42,599 nucleotides of DNA from the NCBI GenBank assembly GCA_003599345.1, contig QZJP01000060.1, positions 1 through 42,599 on the forward strand, written 5' to 3'. Shown here piece by piece: positions 14,648 through 22,126 of this stretch (its first letter is position 1; every line of letters starts with the position of its first letter). Position numbers and translations under genes: made by a program. The notes under the pieces were generated by a model that ran no database searches, was not told where the DNA came from, and saw only the letters and a program-made list of their open reading frames with translations. Source of the DNA: Bacillota bacterium (lineage in GTDB: Bacteria; Bacillota; Sulfobacillia; UBA995; UBA9673).

Positions 14648-14884
14648 TTGCGCACAAGACGGACGGCGCTCACCGCAGCGCGCACCGCCAAGGGCCTCAG
14701 CATAGAGGGTCTGGCTTCCCTCGTCGGCGTCTCGTCCTCGCTTCTCTACAAGATCGAGGAGGGTACACGCAATCCGAGCTTCGCCCTGATGGGGTCGCTG
14801 TCACATGCGCTCGGCGCAAGCGTTGACGCCCTGTTCTACGGCGTGGACGGAGCGTCCAAGCCCCAGGCGGTGGCCGGCCGATGA
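14648..14884 (+). CDS. Cro-like XRE regulator, first early gene
   Basis: A 78-aa protein if TTG 14648 is used, which has GGAG nine to ten bases upstream. ATG 14633 would add five residues but has no usable ribosome site. It is a single HTH_3 domain (ALTAARTAKGLSIEGLASLVGVSSSLLYKIEEGTRNPSFALMGSLSHALGASVDALF). It lies directly behind the operator-controlled early promoter and divergent from the repressor, the standard place for a Cro-type protein. The stop overlaps the next start (ATGA at 14881). Confidence 0.8.
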   Translation: MRTRRTALTAARTAKGLSIEGLASLVGVSSSLLYKIEEGTRNPSFALMGSLSHALGASVDALFYGVDGASKPQAVAGR

Positions 14885-15168
14885 CGACGAGCTGGGACGA
14901 CCTGCCGCTGCAACTCACGGTCGAGGAGGCCGCCGACGTCCTCAGAGTCAACCGTAACCAGGTCTACAAGCTCGTCCGTCAGCGCATGATCCCGCACATC
15001 CGTTTGGGCCGGTTGGTCCGAATTCCGCGAGATGAGATCCGCTACTGGCAGCATCCCGACGCGGCACACCCCCAGACAGCCGTCGCAGCCCGGACCTCCC
15101 GGCCCAAGGTTGAGGTTATGCCTGTACGTGGTGGCCTGCCAGCCACCGGCACACACGGGAGGGGGTGA
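14881..15168 (+). CDS. Excisionase-like HTH_17 protein
   Basis: A 95-aa protein; residues 11-60 (LTVEEAADVLRVNRNQVYKLVRQRMIPHIRLGRLVRIPRDEIRYW) are the winged-helix of the excisionase/MerR-like HTH_17 family. Such proteins bind DNA at attachment sites to favour excision, or act as small regulators. It is coupled by ATGA to the Cro-like gene, so it would be made as soon as the phage is induced, when excision is needed. The tail (60-95) is basic and Pro/Ala-rich. Xis function is inference; the domain is clear. Confidence 0.82.
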   Translation: MTTSWDDLPLQLTVEEAADVLRVNRNQVYKLVRQRMIPHIRLGRLVRIPRDEIRYWQHPDAAHPQTAVAARTSRPKVEVMPVRGGLPATGTHGRG

Positions 15169-15174
15169 AACGAG

Positions 15175-15723
15175 ATGGGAATCGCCACAGCGCTCCGTGA
15201 GGCGCGGAAGGCCCGCGGCCTCACCCAGGGACAGCTCGGCCGCCGGGTCGGCTATGGGGCCAACATGGTCGGCATGGTCGAGAACGGGGAGAGGCGCCTC
15301 GCGCCGGATGTGGCGCGGAGCCTGGTCGAGTTCCTGGATGACCCGAGGTTCACGGCGGCCGTCCAACTCGAGGCCTCCGGGGGCATCGGTTCGCCCTGGC
15401 TCGACGGGCCCCGGGTCGATACCCACCGCTCCTCGGTGGCCAGGAAGCTGATCGAGGAACTGCAGGAGGCCATCGACGCCGTGTGGGCCTGCGAACCGCT
15501 CACCAACTGCAGGAACGCCGCCGACCTCGGCGAGGCCGGAAACGCGCAGATCGACCACGCGGCCCGGCAGGTGGTCCAGGTCAAGACCGCGTGCCGGACG
15601 TTCCTGGCGGTCCTCTGCCGGGACTACGGGAGGAGCCTGCGGGAGATCCACGCCGAGCACAGGGCCGACCTGGCGGCCAAGGGTTACATCCAGGGACGGG
15701 AGGTGAAACGACATGCCGCGTGA
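15175..15723 (+). CDS. XRE-family regulator with C-terminal helical domain
   Basis: A 182-aa protein with an ATG start behind GGAGGGGG. Residues 3-60 form an HTH_3 domain (ALREARKARGLTQGQLGRRVGYGANMVGMVENGERRLAPDVARSLVEFL). Residues 85-180 are a mostly helical region with a few Cys (CEPLTNCRNAADLGEAGNAQ). It could regulate the early operon or the orphan promoter at 10127-10175, whose operators differ from those at the early promoter. No family for the second half was recognised. It lies third in the early operon. Confidence 0.75.
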   Translation: MGIATALREARKARGLTQGQLGRRVGYGANMVGMVENGERRLAPDVARSLVEFLDDPRFTAAVQLEASGGIGSPWLDGPRVDTHRSSVARKLIEELQEAIDAVWACEPLTNCRNAADLGEAGNAQIDHAARQVVQVKTACRTFLAVLCRDYGRSLREIHAEHRADLAAKGYIQGREVKRHAA

Positions 15724-15985
15724 GGCGGAGGAGTGCATCGACAGCCTGGCCATGACCGTGGCCGGGGCCCACACCCGGGAGACCCGGAGGTTCGCCCAGC
15801 GCGAACTCGCGGAGGCCCTGGGCCGGATGGGGGTCGACGACTGCATCACCAGGCACGCGCTTGTCCGCAGGTCGCCGGGCGGCACCCGCGTCCGGGTCCG
15901 GCTACGCATCGCGGGAGACCTGCAACAGGACGGGCAGGACCCGCTCGAGGGGAGGCCGCTCAACCGGCCGCCGAGTTGCGCATAA
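15713..15985 (+). CDS. Hypothetical early protein
   Basis: A 90-aa protein starting at ATG 15713, overlapping the XRE gene by 11 bases. Residues 18-45 are helical (AHTRETRRFAQRELAEALGRMG), followed by a short beta region (HALVRRSPGGTRVRVRLRIAGDL). Overall basic. No family recognised. The coupling to the XRE gene suggests co-regulation or a joint role. Confidence 0.6.
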   Translation: MPREAEECIDSLAMTVAGAHTRETRRFAQRELAEALGRMGVDDCITRHALVRRSPGGTRVRVRLRIAGDLQQDGQDPLEGRPLNRPPSCA

Positions 15986-15991
15986 GAGAGA

Positions 15992-16014
15992 GCCCTGACC
16001 GAAGCGGCCAGGGC
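15992..16014 (+). terminator. Intergenic hairpin in the early operon
   Basis: GCCCTG-A-CCG-AAG-CGG-C-CAGGGC forms a stem of nine pairs with one mismatch and a three-base loop, in the 86-bp gap after the regulators. There is no U-run, so it may be a pause or processing site or partial terminator separating regulators from the recombination genes. Confidence 0.4.
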
Positions 16015-16071
16015 CAGTCAGTGACAGCCCTAGTCTAACACGCTGGGGCGAGGAAGGGAAGGGCGAAGGGC

Positions 16072-16593
16072 ATGATCCAGGCACAGTATCACGGCACGAC
16101 GGTCAACATCCCGGTCACGCCCGAGGAACTGCGCGGGTCGGGCCGGGTCTACATCGGCTGGCGCCAGCCCGACGACGCGGACGAGGACGGTCCCCAGGTC
16201 TGGGCTGTGGGCCCCGAGCCCGAGCAGGCCCAGAGCGTCGCCCACGTCCTGCTCCACGGCAAGGACATCGAGTGGGGCTACGGGGGCAGTAGGCCCGCCG
16301 ACCTGGCGCTCTCCATCCTGTCCCACTATCTCCGCAGCCTCTTGGCCGAAATCTACGGCGACGTCGACCAGGCATCGCCTTCCTCTCGGCACGAGGCCTA
16401 CCTCTCCGCCCTCGACCTGCACCAGGTATTCAAGTGGCGCTATGTGGCCCGGTTCGGGCATGACCGCTGGACGCTTCCCGTGGTCGAGATTCGCGAGTGG
16501 CTCGGGCGGATGACCCAGGACCTATCCACCCCGGAGCGGACGCGGGACTTCCTGCGCGTCTTACTGGGTTTGACGGAAACGGAGGAGAGATAA
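16072..16593 (+). CDS. DUF6166-like protein
   Basis: A 173-aa protein. The N-terminal YHGT segment and the central FEWGYGG-type motif (here IEWGYGGSRPADLALSILSHYL, about residues 61-85) match the pattern I associate with DUF6166 proteins of plasmids and phages. The C-terminal 60 residues contain FKWRYVARFGHDRWTLPVVEIREWL. Such proteins occur near replication or DNA-processing genes, but their activity is unknown. It precedes the recombination pair and probably belongs to the same transcript. Function not assigned. Confidence 0.65.
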   Translation: MIQAQYHGTTVNIPVTPEELRGSGRVYIGWRQPDDADEDGPQVWAVGPEPEQAQSVAHVLLHGKDIEWGYGGSRPADLALSILSHYLRSLLAEIYGDVDQASPSSRHEAYLSALDLHQVFKWRYVARFGHDRWTLPVVEIREWLGRMTQDLSTPERTRDFLRVLLGLTETEER

Positions 16594-16595
16594 AA

Positions 16596-17435
16596 GTGAT
16601 CGATGAGCGTACGGCCGTAGTCCTGCCGGACGAGCAGGGCATCGGGAGCGACAACCTTGTCGCCATAGCCCAGGCGGCGGAGAAACGGGTCGAGGCCATT
16701 AAGCGGATCAAGAAAATCGCCCTGGCCGTGACCAACAAGCACGACTGGGTGGACCAGGACGGCAAACCGTACCTCTGGGTTTCGGGGGCCGAGAAGGTGG
16801 CCCGGCTGTTCGGCATCTCCTGGCGCATCAACGAGCCGACCCTGGACGTCGAACCCGACGGGCACTACAGCCATATCTACACCGGCGAGTTCAGCATGGG
16901 CGCGGCCACGATCGACGCCGTGGGTACCCGGTCCTCGAGGGACCCGTTTTTCAGCCGACACAAGGGCCGGGATGTCCCGCTGGATCAGATTGACCGCCAG
17001 GACGTCCGGAAGGCCGCCTACACCAACTGCGTCGGCAATGGGATCGCGCGGCTCATCGGTATCCGGAACCTCACCTGGGAAGAGGTCGAGGAGTTCGGGG
17101 GCTTCAGGCGCGGCGAGACGGCCAAGGTGAGCTACCAGAAGAGCGAGATGAGCGAGGAAGTCAAGGATCTGCGCACCGAACTCCGCCGGATGATCCTCGA
17201 GATGGCCGGCGGCGACGGCGAGACGGCTAAGGACATCCTCCTCGGCCTCACGAGCTTCATCGCGAAGGACGGCAAGGAGGTCGCCGGCAAGCGCCGGATC
17301 GATGAACTCAGCGAACGCCAGATCCCCGTGACCTACGGTAAGGCCAAGACGGCTTACGAGGCCTGGGCGGCCAGGGGCACCCAGGGCGAGGAGGGGGCGA
17401 GCGCCGATGACATCGGCGACCAGCTCGAGCTCTAG
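16596..17435 (+). CDS. Conserved phage protein paired with Cas4-like nuclease
   Basis: A 279-aa protein. The GTG at 16596 has GGAGGAGA nine bases upstream and lies just past the previous stop; an upstream in-frame ATG (16497) would overlap the previous gene by about 100 bases and is rejected. Its core (KRIKKIALAVTNKHDWVDQDGKPYL...AEKVARLFGISW and KAAYTNCVGNGIARLIGIRNLTWEEV) is a pattern seen in Bacillota phage genomes beside exonuclease genes. It overlaps the Cas4-like nuclease by 29 bases. By analogy with RecT/Redbeta-exonuclease pairs it may be a DNA-annealing or recombination mediator. That role is inference; no known annealase motif was identified. Confidence 0.7.
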   Translation: MIDERTAVVLPDEQGIGSDNLVAIAQAAEKRVEAIKRIKKIALAVTNKHDWVDQDGKPYLWVSGAEKVARLFGISWRINEPTLDVEPDGHYSHIYTGEFSMGAATIDAVGTRSSRDPFFSRHKGRDVPLDQIDRQDVRKAAYTNCVGNGIARLIGIRNLTWEEVEEFGGFRRGETAKVSYQKSEMSEEVKDLRTELRRMILEMAGGDGETAKDILLGLTSFIAKDGKEVAGKRRIDELSERQIPVTYGKAKTAYEAWAARGTQGEEGASADDIGDQLEL

Positions 17436-18369
17436 CCCGGACCGCCCGGACATCGTGGGGGCGGTCTACGAGGCCAAACGAGGCCGCATCAAGGGACACC
17501 CGCAACACACAAACAGGGCAAGCGACGCGGGCCACCCGTGTGAGAGGTATCTCGTCCTCGGCCGGACCCGCTGGCAGGAGAAGGTCCTCCACGGGCCCGA
17601 GCTCGAGCTCATCTTCGAGGGCGGGCGCCTCATCGAGGAGATGGCCCTGGCCCAGCTTCGGGGGGCCGGTTTCGAGGTCACCGAGCAGCAGCGGGCCTTC
17701 GAGTGGCCGGCCCTGCAACTGACGGGCCACCTCGACTGCGTCCTGCGCGTGAACGGTAACGCCTACCCGGTCGAGGTCAAGGGGTTCGCCCACCACTCCT
17801 GGCAGGCCGTGAACTCCGTGGAGGACATGCTCTCCTCCTCACGGCCCTGGATGCGCCGCTACCCGGCCCAACTCACCATGTATCTCCTCAACTCCGGGCG
17901 CGAGTGCGGCCTGTTCTACCTCGTATCCAAGCAGACCTACGCGCCCAAGGTCATCTGGGTGGATCTCGACTACGACTACGCGGAGGAGATCTGCCGGAAG
18001 CTCGAGCGCGTGAACGAGCACGTAGCCGCCGGCACCTTGCCCGACCCCATCCAGGACCCCGCTGTCTGCGAGGGGTGCGGCTTCGTCCACATCTGCCTGC
18101 CCGAGATCAAGCGTCAGGCGCTGGAGATCACCGACGACCCCCGCATCGAGGAGCTCCTTGCCAGGCGCGAGGAGCTCCAGGCGGCCAGGCACGAGTATGA
18201 GGCCATCGACCGGGAACTCAAGAAGGTCTTCGACGGACGCGAGAAGGTCGTCGTCGGCGACTGGCTCATCACCGGCACGGAGATGCACCGGCGCGGCTAC
18301 ACCGTGGCTGACTCGACCTACTGGCAGAGCAAGATCGTCAGGCTCAGCCCCGGCCAGACAGGGACCTAA
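17407..18369 (+). CDS. Cas4-like PD-(D/E)XK iron-sulfur exonuclease
   Basis: A 320-aa nuclease. The catalytic set is Asp110 (LTGHLD), Glu123-x-Lys125 (PVEVKG) and a QxxxY motif (Gln155, Tyr159). Cys45 in HPCERY plus Cys221, Cys224 and Cys230 (AVCEGCGFVHIC) match the one-plus-three cysteine pattern for a 4Fe-4S cluster in Cas4/AddB-type nucleases. Residues 245-270 are a coiled coil. Phage Cas4-like exonucleases usually work in recombination or DNA end processing, and no cas1/cas2 is present here. It follows and overlaps the 279-aa protein, probably forming a recombination module. Confidence 0.87.
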   Translation: MTSATSSSSSPDRPDIVGAVYEAKRGRIKGHPQHTNRASDAGHPCERYLVLGRTRWQEKVLHGPELELIFEGGRLIEEMALAQLRGAGFEVTEQQRAFEWPALQLTGHLDCVLRVNGNAYPVEVKGFAHHSWQAVNSVEDMLSSSRPWMRRYPAQLTMYLLNSGRECGLFYLVSKQTYAPKVIWVDLDYDYAEEICRKLERVNEHVAAGTLPDPIQDPAVCEGCGFVHICLPEIKRQALEITDDPRIEELLARREELQAARHEYEAIDRELKKVFDGREKVVVGDWLITGTEMHRRGYTVADSTYWQSKIVRLSPGQTGT

Positions 18370-18374
18370 CCCTT

Positions 18375-18436
18375 GGCCCCTCCGGGGCCAGGCACACAAC
18401 TGAATAGGGCGGCTACCCGAGGGGTCTTAGCCGCCC
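18375..18436 (+). terminator. Two tandem hairpins after the Cas4-like gene
   Basis: The first is GGCCCC-TCC-GGGGCC (18375-18389). The second is GGGCGGCTA (18407-18415) pairing with TAGCCGCCC (18428-18436), a perfect 9-bp stem with a 12-base loop. They lie in the 146-bp gap before the next gene. Neither has a U-run; they may end or pause the recombination transcript, or form part of a small RNA. Confidence 0.45.
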
Positions 18437-18477
18437 GAACTTAGACGAGAGACAGAATAGACGATTACTAGACCGAC

Positions 18478-18735
18478 GCTGACAACCGACTTGGCCGGCG
18501 GAGGGGGGTGACCGAGTGAAAGGGACGGTAGCGGACAACATCGACGAACTCCATGACGGCATCGCGGCTATACGCAAGGTTCTTGACAACCTAGAAGGGC
18601 GCCTTGTCGACGTGGAGGAGGCTAACCGTCAGCACGGCATCTTCCGGCTGGACGAGCCTCTGCCGACGATGCCCACGGCAAAGAGGCTTAGGGAGGCCGG
18701 CTTGTGCCAGGGCCGGGATTGAGCTGACAACCGAC
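18478..18735 (+). repeat. 13-bp direct repeat before two small genes
   Basis: GCTGACAACCGAC occurs at 18478-18490 and again at 18723-18735. Each copy lies in the gap upstream of a small gene (18516 and 18894). They could be regulator sites or promoter parts, but no clear -10 follows. The 162-bp gap 18723-18893 otherwise shows only GC-rich potential hairpins. Confidence 0.5.
18516..18722 (+). CDS. Small coiled-coil protein
   Basis: A 68-aa protein with a GTG start behind GGAGGGGGGTG. Residues 8-36 are a heptad-type helix (IDELHDGIAAIRKVLDNLEGRLVDVEEAN). The C-terminus has PTAKRLREAG. No family recognised. It stands between two non-coding gaps each holding the 13-bp repeat, so it may be regulated separately from its neighbours. 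Confidence 0.55.
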   Translation: MKGTVADNIDELHDGIAAIRKVLDNLEGRLVDVEEANRQHGIFRLDEPLPTMPTAKRLREAGLCQGRD

Positions 18736-18893
18736 ACTAAGGGCTGGCGGGGCGGCGTGGCGACTAGATGACACGCCCGGGAGACTGACGTAACGCGCCC
18801 ACCTTGTGGGAGATGCATCCGGGCCATAAACGCGGAAGCCGGGGCAGGACCGGCCCCCGCCGGCCGGACCTTGAGTGAGAGAGGATGACGCCC

Positions 18894-19079
18894 ATGACCA
18901 GACCCAGGAGAGTTCCCGGGATTGACGAGCCCCACCGGGCTGTCTGCATCGCCTGCGGGCGGACGCATGAGTGGTTCGGCCTGCGGCGCGACGGAGGGCG
19001 GGACACCCCCAAGGGGTTTGTCTGCCGGAGGTGCCTGCGGGAACAGAGGGAGGCGGTAGGACAGTGGGCGACGAGGTGA
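18894..19079 (+). CDS. Small zinc-ribbon protein
   Basis: A 61-aa protein; ATG 18894 is preferred over ATG 18885 because GAGAGAGG directly abuts the latter. CxxC pairs at CIAC and CRRC, about 30 residues apart, make a probable zinc ribbon. The rest is basic. Its end overlaps the next start. Such small ribbons in phage early regions may bind DNA, RNA polymerase or ribosomes; the role is unknown. Confidence 0.6.
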   Translation: MTRPRRVPGIDEPHRAVCIACGRTHEWFGLRRDGGRDTPKGFVCRRCLREQREAVGQWATR

Positions 19080-19336
19080 CGACAGAACAGGCATTGGCGT
19101 GCGTGGCGGCCATATTCCCCACGACAACGATAGAGGGTGCCGGCCTGGTTGACCTTCCAGCGGTATCCCGGACCCACTTCGAGGCCGTGCTGGGCCTAAA
19201 CAACGCGCCTTACCCCTGGCGCAGTGAGCGCGACAGGCTCGCGGAACAGGCCGAGACCTTGAGGGACTTCGAGGGTTCCGCGGCCAGGGCGTTCGGGCTC
19301 AAGCAGCTGGCCATCAAGTTCGAGGAGGCGAGCTAG
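19064..19336 (+). CDS. Hypothetical protein
   Basis: A 90-aa protein if it starts at GTG 19064 (GTG 19076 is possible). It overlaps the zinc-ribbon gene. It has a helical C-terminal half (RLAEQAETLRDFEGSAARAFGLKQLAIKFEEAS). No family recognised. It is next to the replication genes and may be part of the same unit. Confidence 0.5.
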   Translation: MGDEVTTEQALACVAAIFPTTTIEGAGLVDLPAVSRTHFEAVLGLNNAPYPWRSERDRLAEQAETLRDFEGSAARAFGLKQLAIKFEEAS

Positions 19337-19341
19337 ACCAG

Positions 19342-19581
19342 ATGACCGCGATACCCTACGTCACTCCGCTCAACAGCGCCGTCGAGGCCGTGGTCCGGGC
19401 GACGGACCCGGTCCGTCTCTTCTCCCAGCTGCAGCATTACGACCGGGGCCTCCTGGCCGCCGGGGCCCTCCTCCGAAAGAAGGCCGGGTGCCCGCCGGGG
19501 ATCGCGGTCTGCGTCGGCAACTGCCCGCTCTGCTGGCGGGGGCAGTTGCTTGAGAACCCCGAGGGGACGGTGGCTTTGTGA
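19342..19581 (+). CDS. Small Cys-containing protein before the initiator
   Basis: A 79-aa protein with an ATG start at 19342. The C-terminal half holds CPPGIAVCVGNCPLCWRG, four cysteines that could bind one metal. Residues 10-45 are helical. Its stop overlaps the GTG of the replication initiator, so the two are translationally coupled. It may assist or regulate initiation. No family recognised. Confidence 0.6.
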   Translation: MTAIPYVTPLNSAVEAVVRATDPVRLFSQLQHYDRGLLAAGALLRKKAGCPPGIAVCVGNCPLCWRGQLLENPEGTVAL

Positions 19582-20498
19582 CGCCTCTCGGACGGTACTA
19601 CCACGTGAGCCCGCGCTTCTGGCGCATCTCCCGCGACTGGTCGGAGGATGCCCGGACCCTCGCGCTCTACCTTTCGACCTGTTCCCACCGGAACATGGTG
19701 GCGCTCTACTACTGCCCCGTGGCCTACATGACGGCCGACCTCGGATGGGACCTCCCGCGGCTCACGAGCGCCCTCGATGAACTCGTGGCCGTCCGGGAGT
19801 ACGTGCGCTACGATGCCGCAGCCGAAGTCGTCTTCGTCCCGCAGGCGTTCGAGGACGACCCGCCGGGGGCCGGCAAGCAGACGGTCGGGGCCGTTTCGGT
19901 CATCCGCGAGCTTCCCGATACATCGCTCCTAGAGGCGTTCCTGGATATCGCCCAGACCATCTGCCCCGAGCTTGCGAAGGCTCTCGGGAGAGTCATCGAA
20001 GCCGCATCGAAGCCGCATCGAAGCCGCATCGAAGCCGCATCGGAGGGCCACGAAAGCGGCATCGAAGCCGCACCGATTCCCGAACCCGATTCCCGAACCC
20101 GAACCCGAACCCGATTCCCGGAGGAGCCCGAGGAACCGTCGCCACCGCTTGGTCTGACCGAACAGGAGCGCGAGATCCTCCGGGTGCTCCGGGGCATCGA
20201 CGGCTACCCGTTCAGCTACGAGGTCGACGTCGGCTGCGTCCGGAAGTGGCTCGTGAGGTTCCCGCACGTTGACCTCGCCCACGAGGCGGACAAGTGTTTG
20301 GACTGGTGGGCCGGCAAGCCCCAGGGCAACTGGCGGTCGCGGCTCAGAAACTGGCTGGAGAAGGCGGAGAAGGAAGCCCAGAAGCAGGGAGCCCGGGCAG
20401 GACCCACCGCCCGCGGTCCCACAGCCGAGGAGCAGACCCGCGAGGCCGAGGCGTTCCTGAGCCACCTCCGCGAGGCCGGGGGTGAGATCGCCACATGA
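19578..20498 (+). CDS. Replication initiator / replisome organiser
   Basis: A 306-aa protein with a GTG start coupled to the previous stop. Residues 1-125 form a winged-helix-like domain (FWRISRDWSEDARTLALYLSTC...MTADLGWDLPRLTSALDELVAVREYV) typical of phage replisome organisers. A low-complexity linker at about 138-195 is encoded by iteron-like DNA repeats. The C-terminal domain (195-260, with WLVRFPHVDLAHEADKCLDWW and NWRSRLRNWLEKAE) resembles DnaD-type or helicase-loader-interacting tails. It directly precedes dnaB, coupled by ATGA. It should bind the origin inside its own gene and load the helicase, like lambda O. Confidence 0.78.
   Translation: MTPLGRYYHVSPRFWRISRDWSEDARTLALYLSTCSHRNMVALYYCPVAYMTADLGWDLPRLTSALDELVAVREYVRYDAAAEVVFVPQAFEDDPPGAGKQTVGAVSVIRELPDTSLLEAFLDIAQTICPELAKALGRVIEAASKPHRSRIEAASEGHESGIEAAPIPEPDSRTRTRTRFPEEPEEPSPPLGLTEQEREILRVLRGIDGYPFSYEVDVGCVRKWLVRFPHVDLAHEADKCLDWWAGKPQGNWRSRLRNWLEKAEKEAQKQGARAGPTARGPTAEEQTREAEAFLSHLREAGGEIAT
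19995..20120. repeat. Candidate replication origin: iterons within the initiator gene
   Basis: Four perfect tandem copies of the 11-bp unit ATCGAAGCCGC fill 19995-20038, with a fifth copy at 20061-20071. They are followed at 20073-20120 by a run of CCCGAA/CCCGAT hexamers. The unit is one helical turn and not a multiple of three, so the protein reads it in all three phases; selection at DNA level is likely. An AT-rich unwinding element is not obvious nearby. Confidence 0.65.
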
Positions 20499-21856
20499 GT
20501 CAGGGCCGGACGCCTCCCCAGGACATCCAGGCCGAGCAGGCCGTCATCGGCTCGTGCCTCATCGACCCCGACAAGGTCACGGAACTCGCGGCCATGCTGG
20601 CGCCTGACGACTTCTCGGAGGACAAGCACCAGGTCATCTGGGCGACCATGCTCGCCATGCACGACGACAGGACGCCCATCGACGCCGTGACGCTCCCGAA
20701 GGCCTTGACCGAGAAGGGGCATCTCGAGCGCGCCGGCGGCCTGTCCCACGTCGTCACCGTGGCCCGGTCGGTCCCGACGGCCGCCCACGCGATGCACTAT
20801 GCCCGCCAGGTCAAGGAGGCGAGCGTCCGCCGCCGGCTCATCCGGGAGGCCGCGCTCATCTCGAGCATGGCCCACGACTCCACGGTCGAGCTCGAGGCCC
20901 TTGCCGACGAGGCCGAGAGGCGGATCCTCGGAGCCTCTTCACTGAGCGCCTTCGACCCGGGGCCGAGGCCGATCGGGCCCGTGGCCGCCGCGCACTGGCG
21001 CGAGCTCTACGACGCGAGGGACCGCCGCGAACTTGTGGGCCTTCCGACCGGGTTCGCGGCCCTTGACGGGAAGCTCGTCGGTCTTCAACCCGGAGACCTC
21101 ACCGTCCTGGCCGCCCGGACCTCTCTCGGGAAGACGAGCCTGGCTCTCGCGATCGCCCGGACCGTGGCCGCCCGCCAGGTCCCGGTTGTGCTCTTCAGCC
21201 TGGAGATGTCGGCGCGGCAGATCGCCGAGCGCCTGATCAGCATGGGCGCGGAGATCAACATGCGCGACGTCCGGGCCCGCCGGCTCACGGACGAGAGATG
21301 GGAGGCCGGCACCCTGGCCATCGCCGAGTTCGGCGCGACGCCGCTCTGGGTCGACGACCGTAGGGGCCAGTCGACGCACTCCATCGTCTCCAAGGCGCGC
21401 CGGGTCAAGGGCGTGGGCCTCGTCGTCATCGATTACCTCGGACTTATCCGGGACCCCGAGCAGAGAGGCGAGACGAGGGCCCAGCATGTCGGCCAGCAGG
21501 TGAAGCGCATCCGCGACATGGCCGGCAATCTCGGCTGCCCGGTGCTGCTCCTCTGCCAGTTGAACCGGGAGCCCGAAGGCCGGGCCGACAAGAAGCCGCA
21601 GCTGTCGGACGTCCGGGAATCGGGGGACATCGAGCAGGACGCCGACAACGTCCTCCTTCTCTGGCACGACCCCAAGCACGTGGGCCTCAACAAGGTCACG
21701 GTCATCGTGGCCAAGCAGCGGAACGGCCCCACCGGTGAGGTCTGCATCGAGTGGGAGCCCGAGTTTGTGCGCTTCCGGACCGACAACATTCAAACCCCCA
21801 GGAAGCCCGAGTTGTTCGGAGGCCGCGAGGAACGGAGGTCGAGGCACTTTGACTGA
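20495..21856 (+). CDS. dnaB: Replicative DNA helicase, DnaB family
   Basis: A 453-aa hexameric helicase that unwinds DNA at the phage fork. The N-terminal domain (residues 8-105; PPQDIQAEQAVIGSCL) is the typical DnaB start. The RecA-like core has Walker A ARTSLGKTS (207-215, Lys213) and a Walker B region LVVIDYLGLI. The later segment ESGDIEQDADNVLLLWHD is also characteristic. Length is normal for the family. It starts four bases inside the initiator gene, which probably loads it. Walker A reads TSLGKT where PGMGKT is more usual. Confidence 0.95.
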   Translation: MSQGRTPPQDIQAEQAVIGSCLIDPDKVTELAAMLAPDDFSEDKHQVIWATMLAMHDDRTPIDAVTLPKALTEKGHLERAGGLSHVVTVARSVPTAAHAMHYARQVKEASVRRRLIREAALISSMAHDSTVELEALADEAERRILGASSLSAFDPGPRPIGPVAAAHWRELYDARDRRELVGLPTGFAALDGKLVGLQPGDLTVLAARTSLGKTSLALAIARTVAARQVPVVLFSLEMSARQIAERLISMGAEINMRDVRARRLTDERWEAGTLAIAEFGATPLWVDDRRGQSTHSIVSKARRVKGVGLVVIDYLGLIRDPEQRGETRAQHVGQQVKRIRDMAGNLGCPVLLLCQLNREPEGRADKKPQLSDVRESGDIEQDADNVLLLWHDPKHVGLNKVTVIVAKQRNGPTGEVCIEWEPEFVRFRTDNIQTPRKPELFGGREERRSRHFD

Positions 21857-21983
21857 GATCCGAGTCATCATCGACGGCAAGGAACTGCCGCGGACGGATA
21901 TCACCCGTTTCGTCAACGGCCTGATCGTGCTCGGCGCCATAGCCGGACTCCTGGCCGGCTGGGTCATCGCGAGGCTGCCATGA
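21849..21983 (+). CDS. 44-aa single-span membrane protein
   Basis: Starts at TTG 21849, overlapping the end of dnaB, with GGAGG ten bases before it. Residues 22-42 (FVNGLIVLGAIAGLLAGWVIARL) are one membrane span behind a short polar N-terminus. Its stop overlaps the next ATG. Tight coupling on both sides supports that it is real. Function unknown. Confidence 0.6.
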   Translation: MTEIRVIIDGKELPRTDITRFVNGLIVLGAIAGLLAGWVIARLP

Positions 21984-22126
21984 TGAGACTGGAGGATGGC
22001 ACCCGGCGGCCGGGCCTAGCGACCCTGGGGTTCGCGCTGTTCATCGGTCTCGGTATGGCCCACATCATCAGACATCTTTGCATCGCGATAGGGGAGGGGA
22101 GGCTGCCGCCGTGGCCGGGACCATGA
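21980..22126 (+). CDS. 48-aa small membrane protein
   Basis: ATG 21980 overlaps the previous stop, and its own TGA (22124-22126) overlaps the ATG of the following zinc-ribbon gene. Residues 14-35 (LATLGFALFIGLGMAHIIRHL) make one membrane span; both flanks are basic. Coupling on both sides is the main evidence for translation. It forms a pair of tiny membrane proteins with the gene before it. Function unknown. Confidence 0.55.
   Translation: MMRLEDGTRRPGLATLGFALFIGLGMAHIIRHLCIAIGEGRLPPWPGP

Noticed and set aside
17407-18369. CRISPR-associated Cas4
   Set aside because: No cas1, cas2 or repeat-spacer array is present; phage Cas4-like nucleases commonly serve recombination.
18813-18878. 21-codon frame in the gap before the zinc-ribbon gene
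   Set aside because: Its only possible ribosome site abuts the ATG, and it is not coupled to either neighbour.
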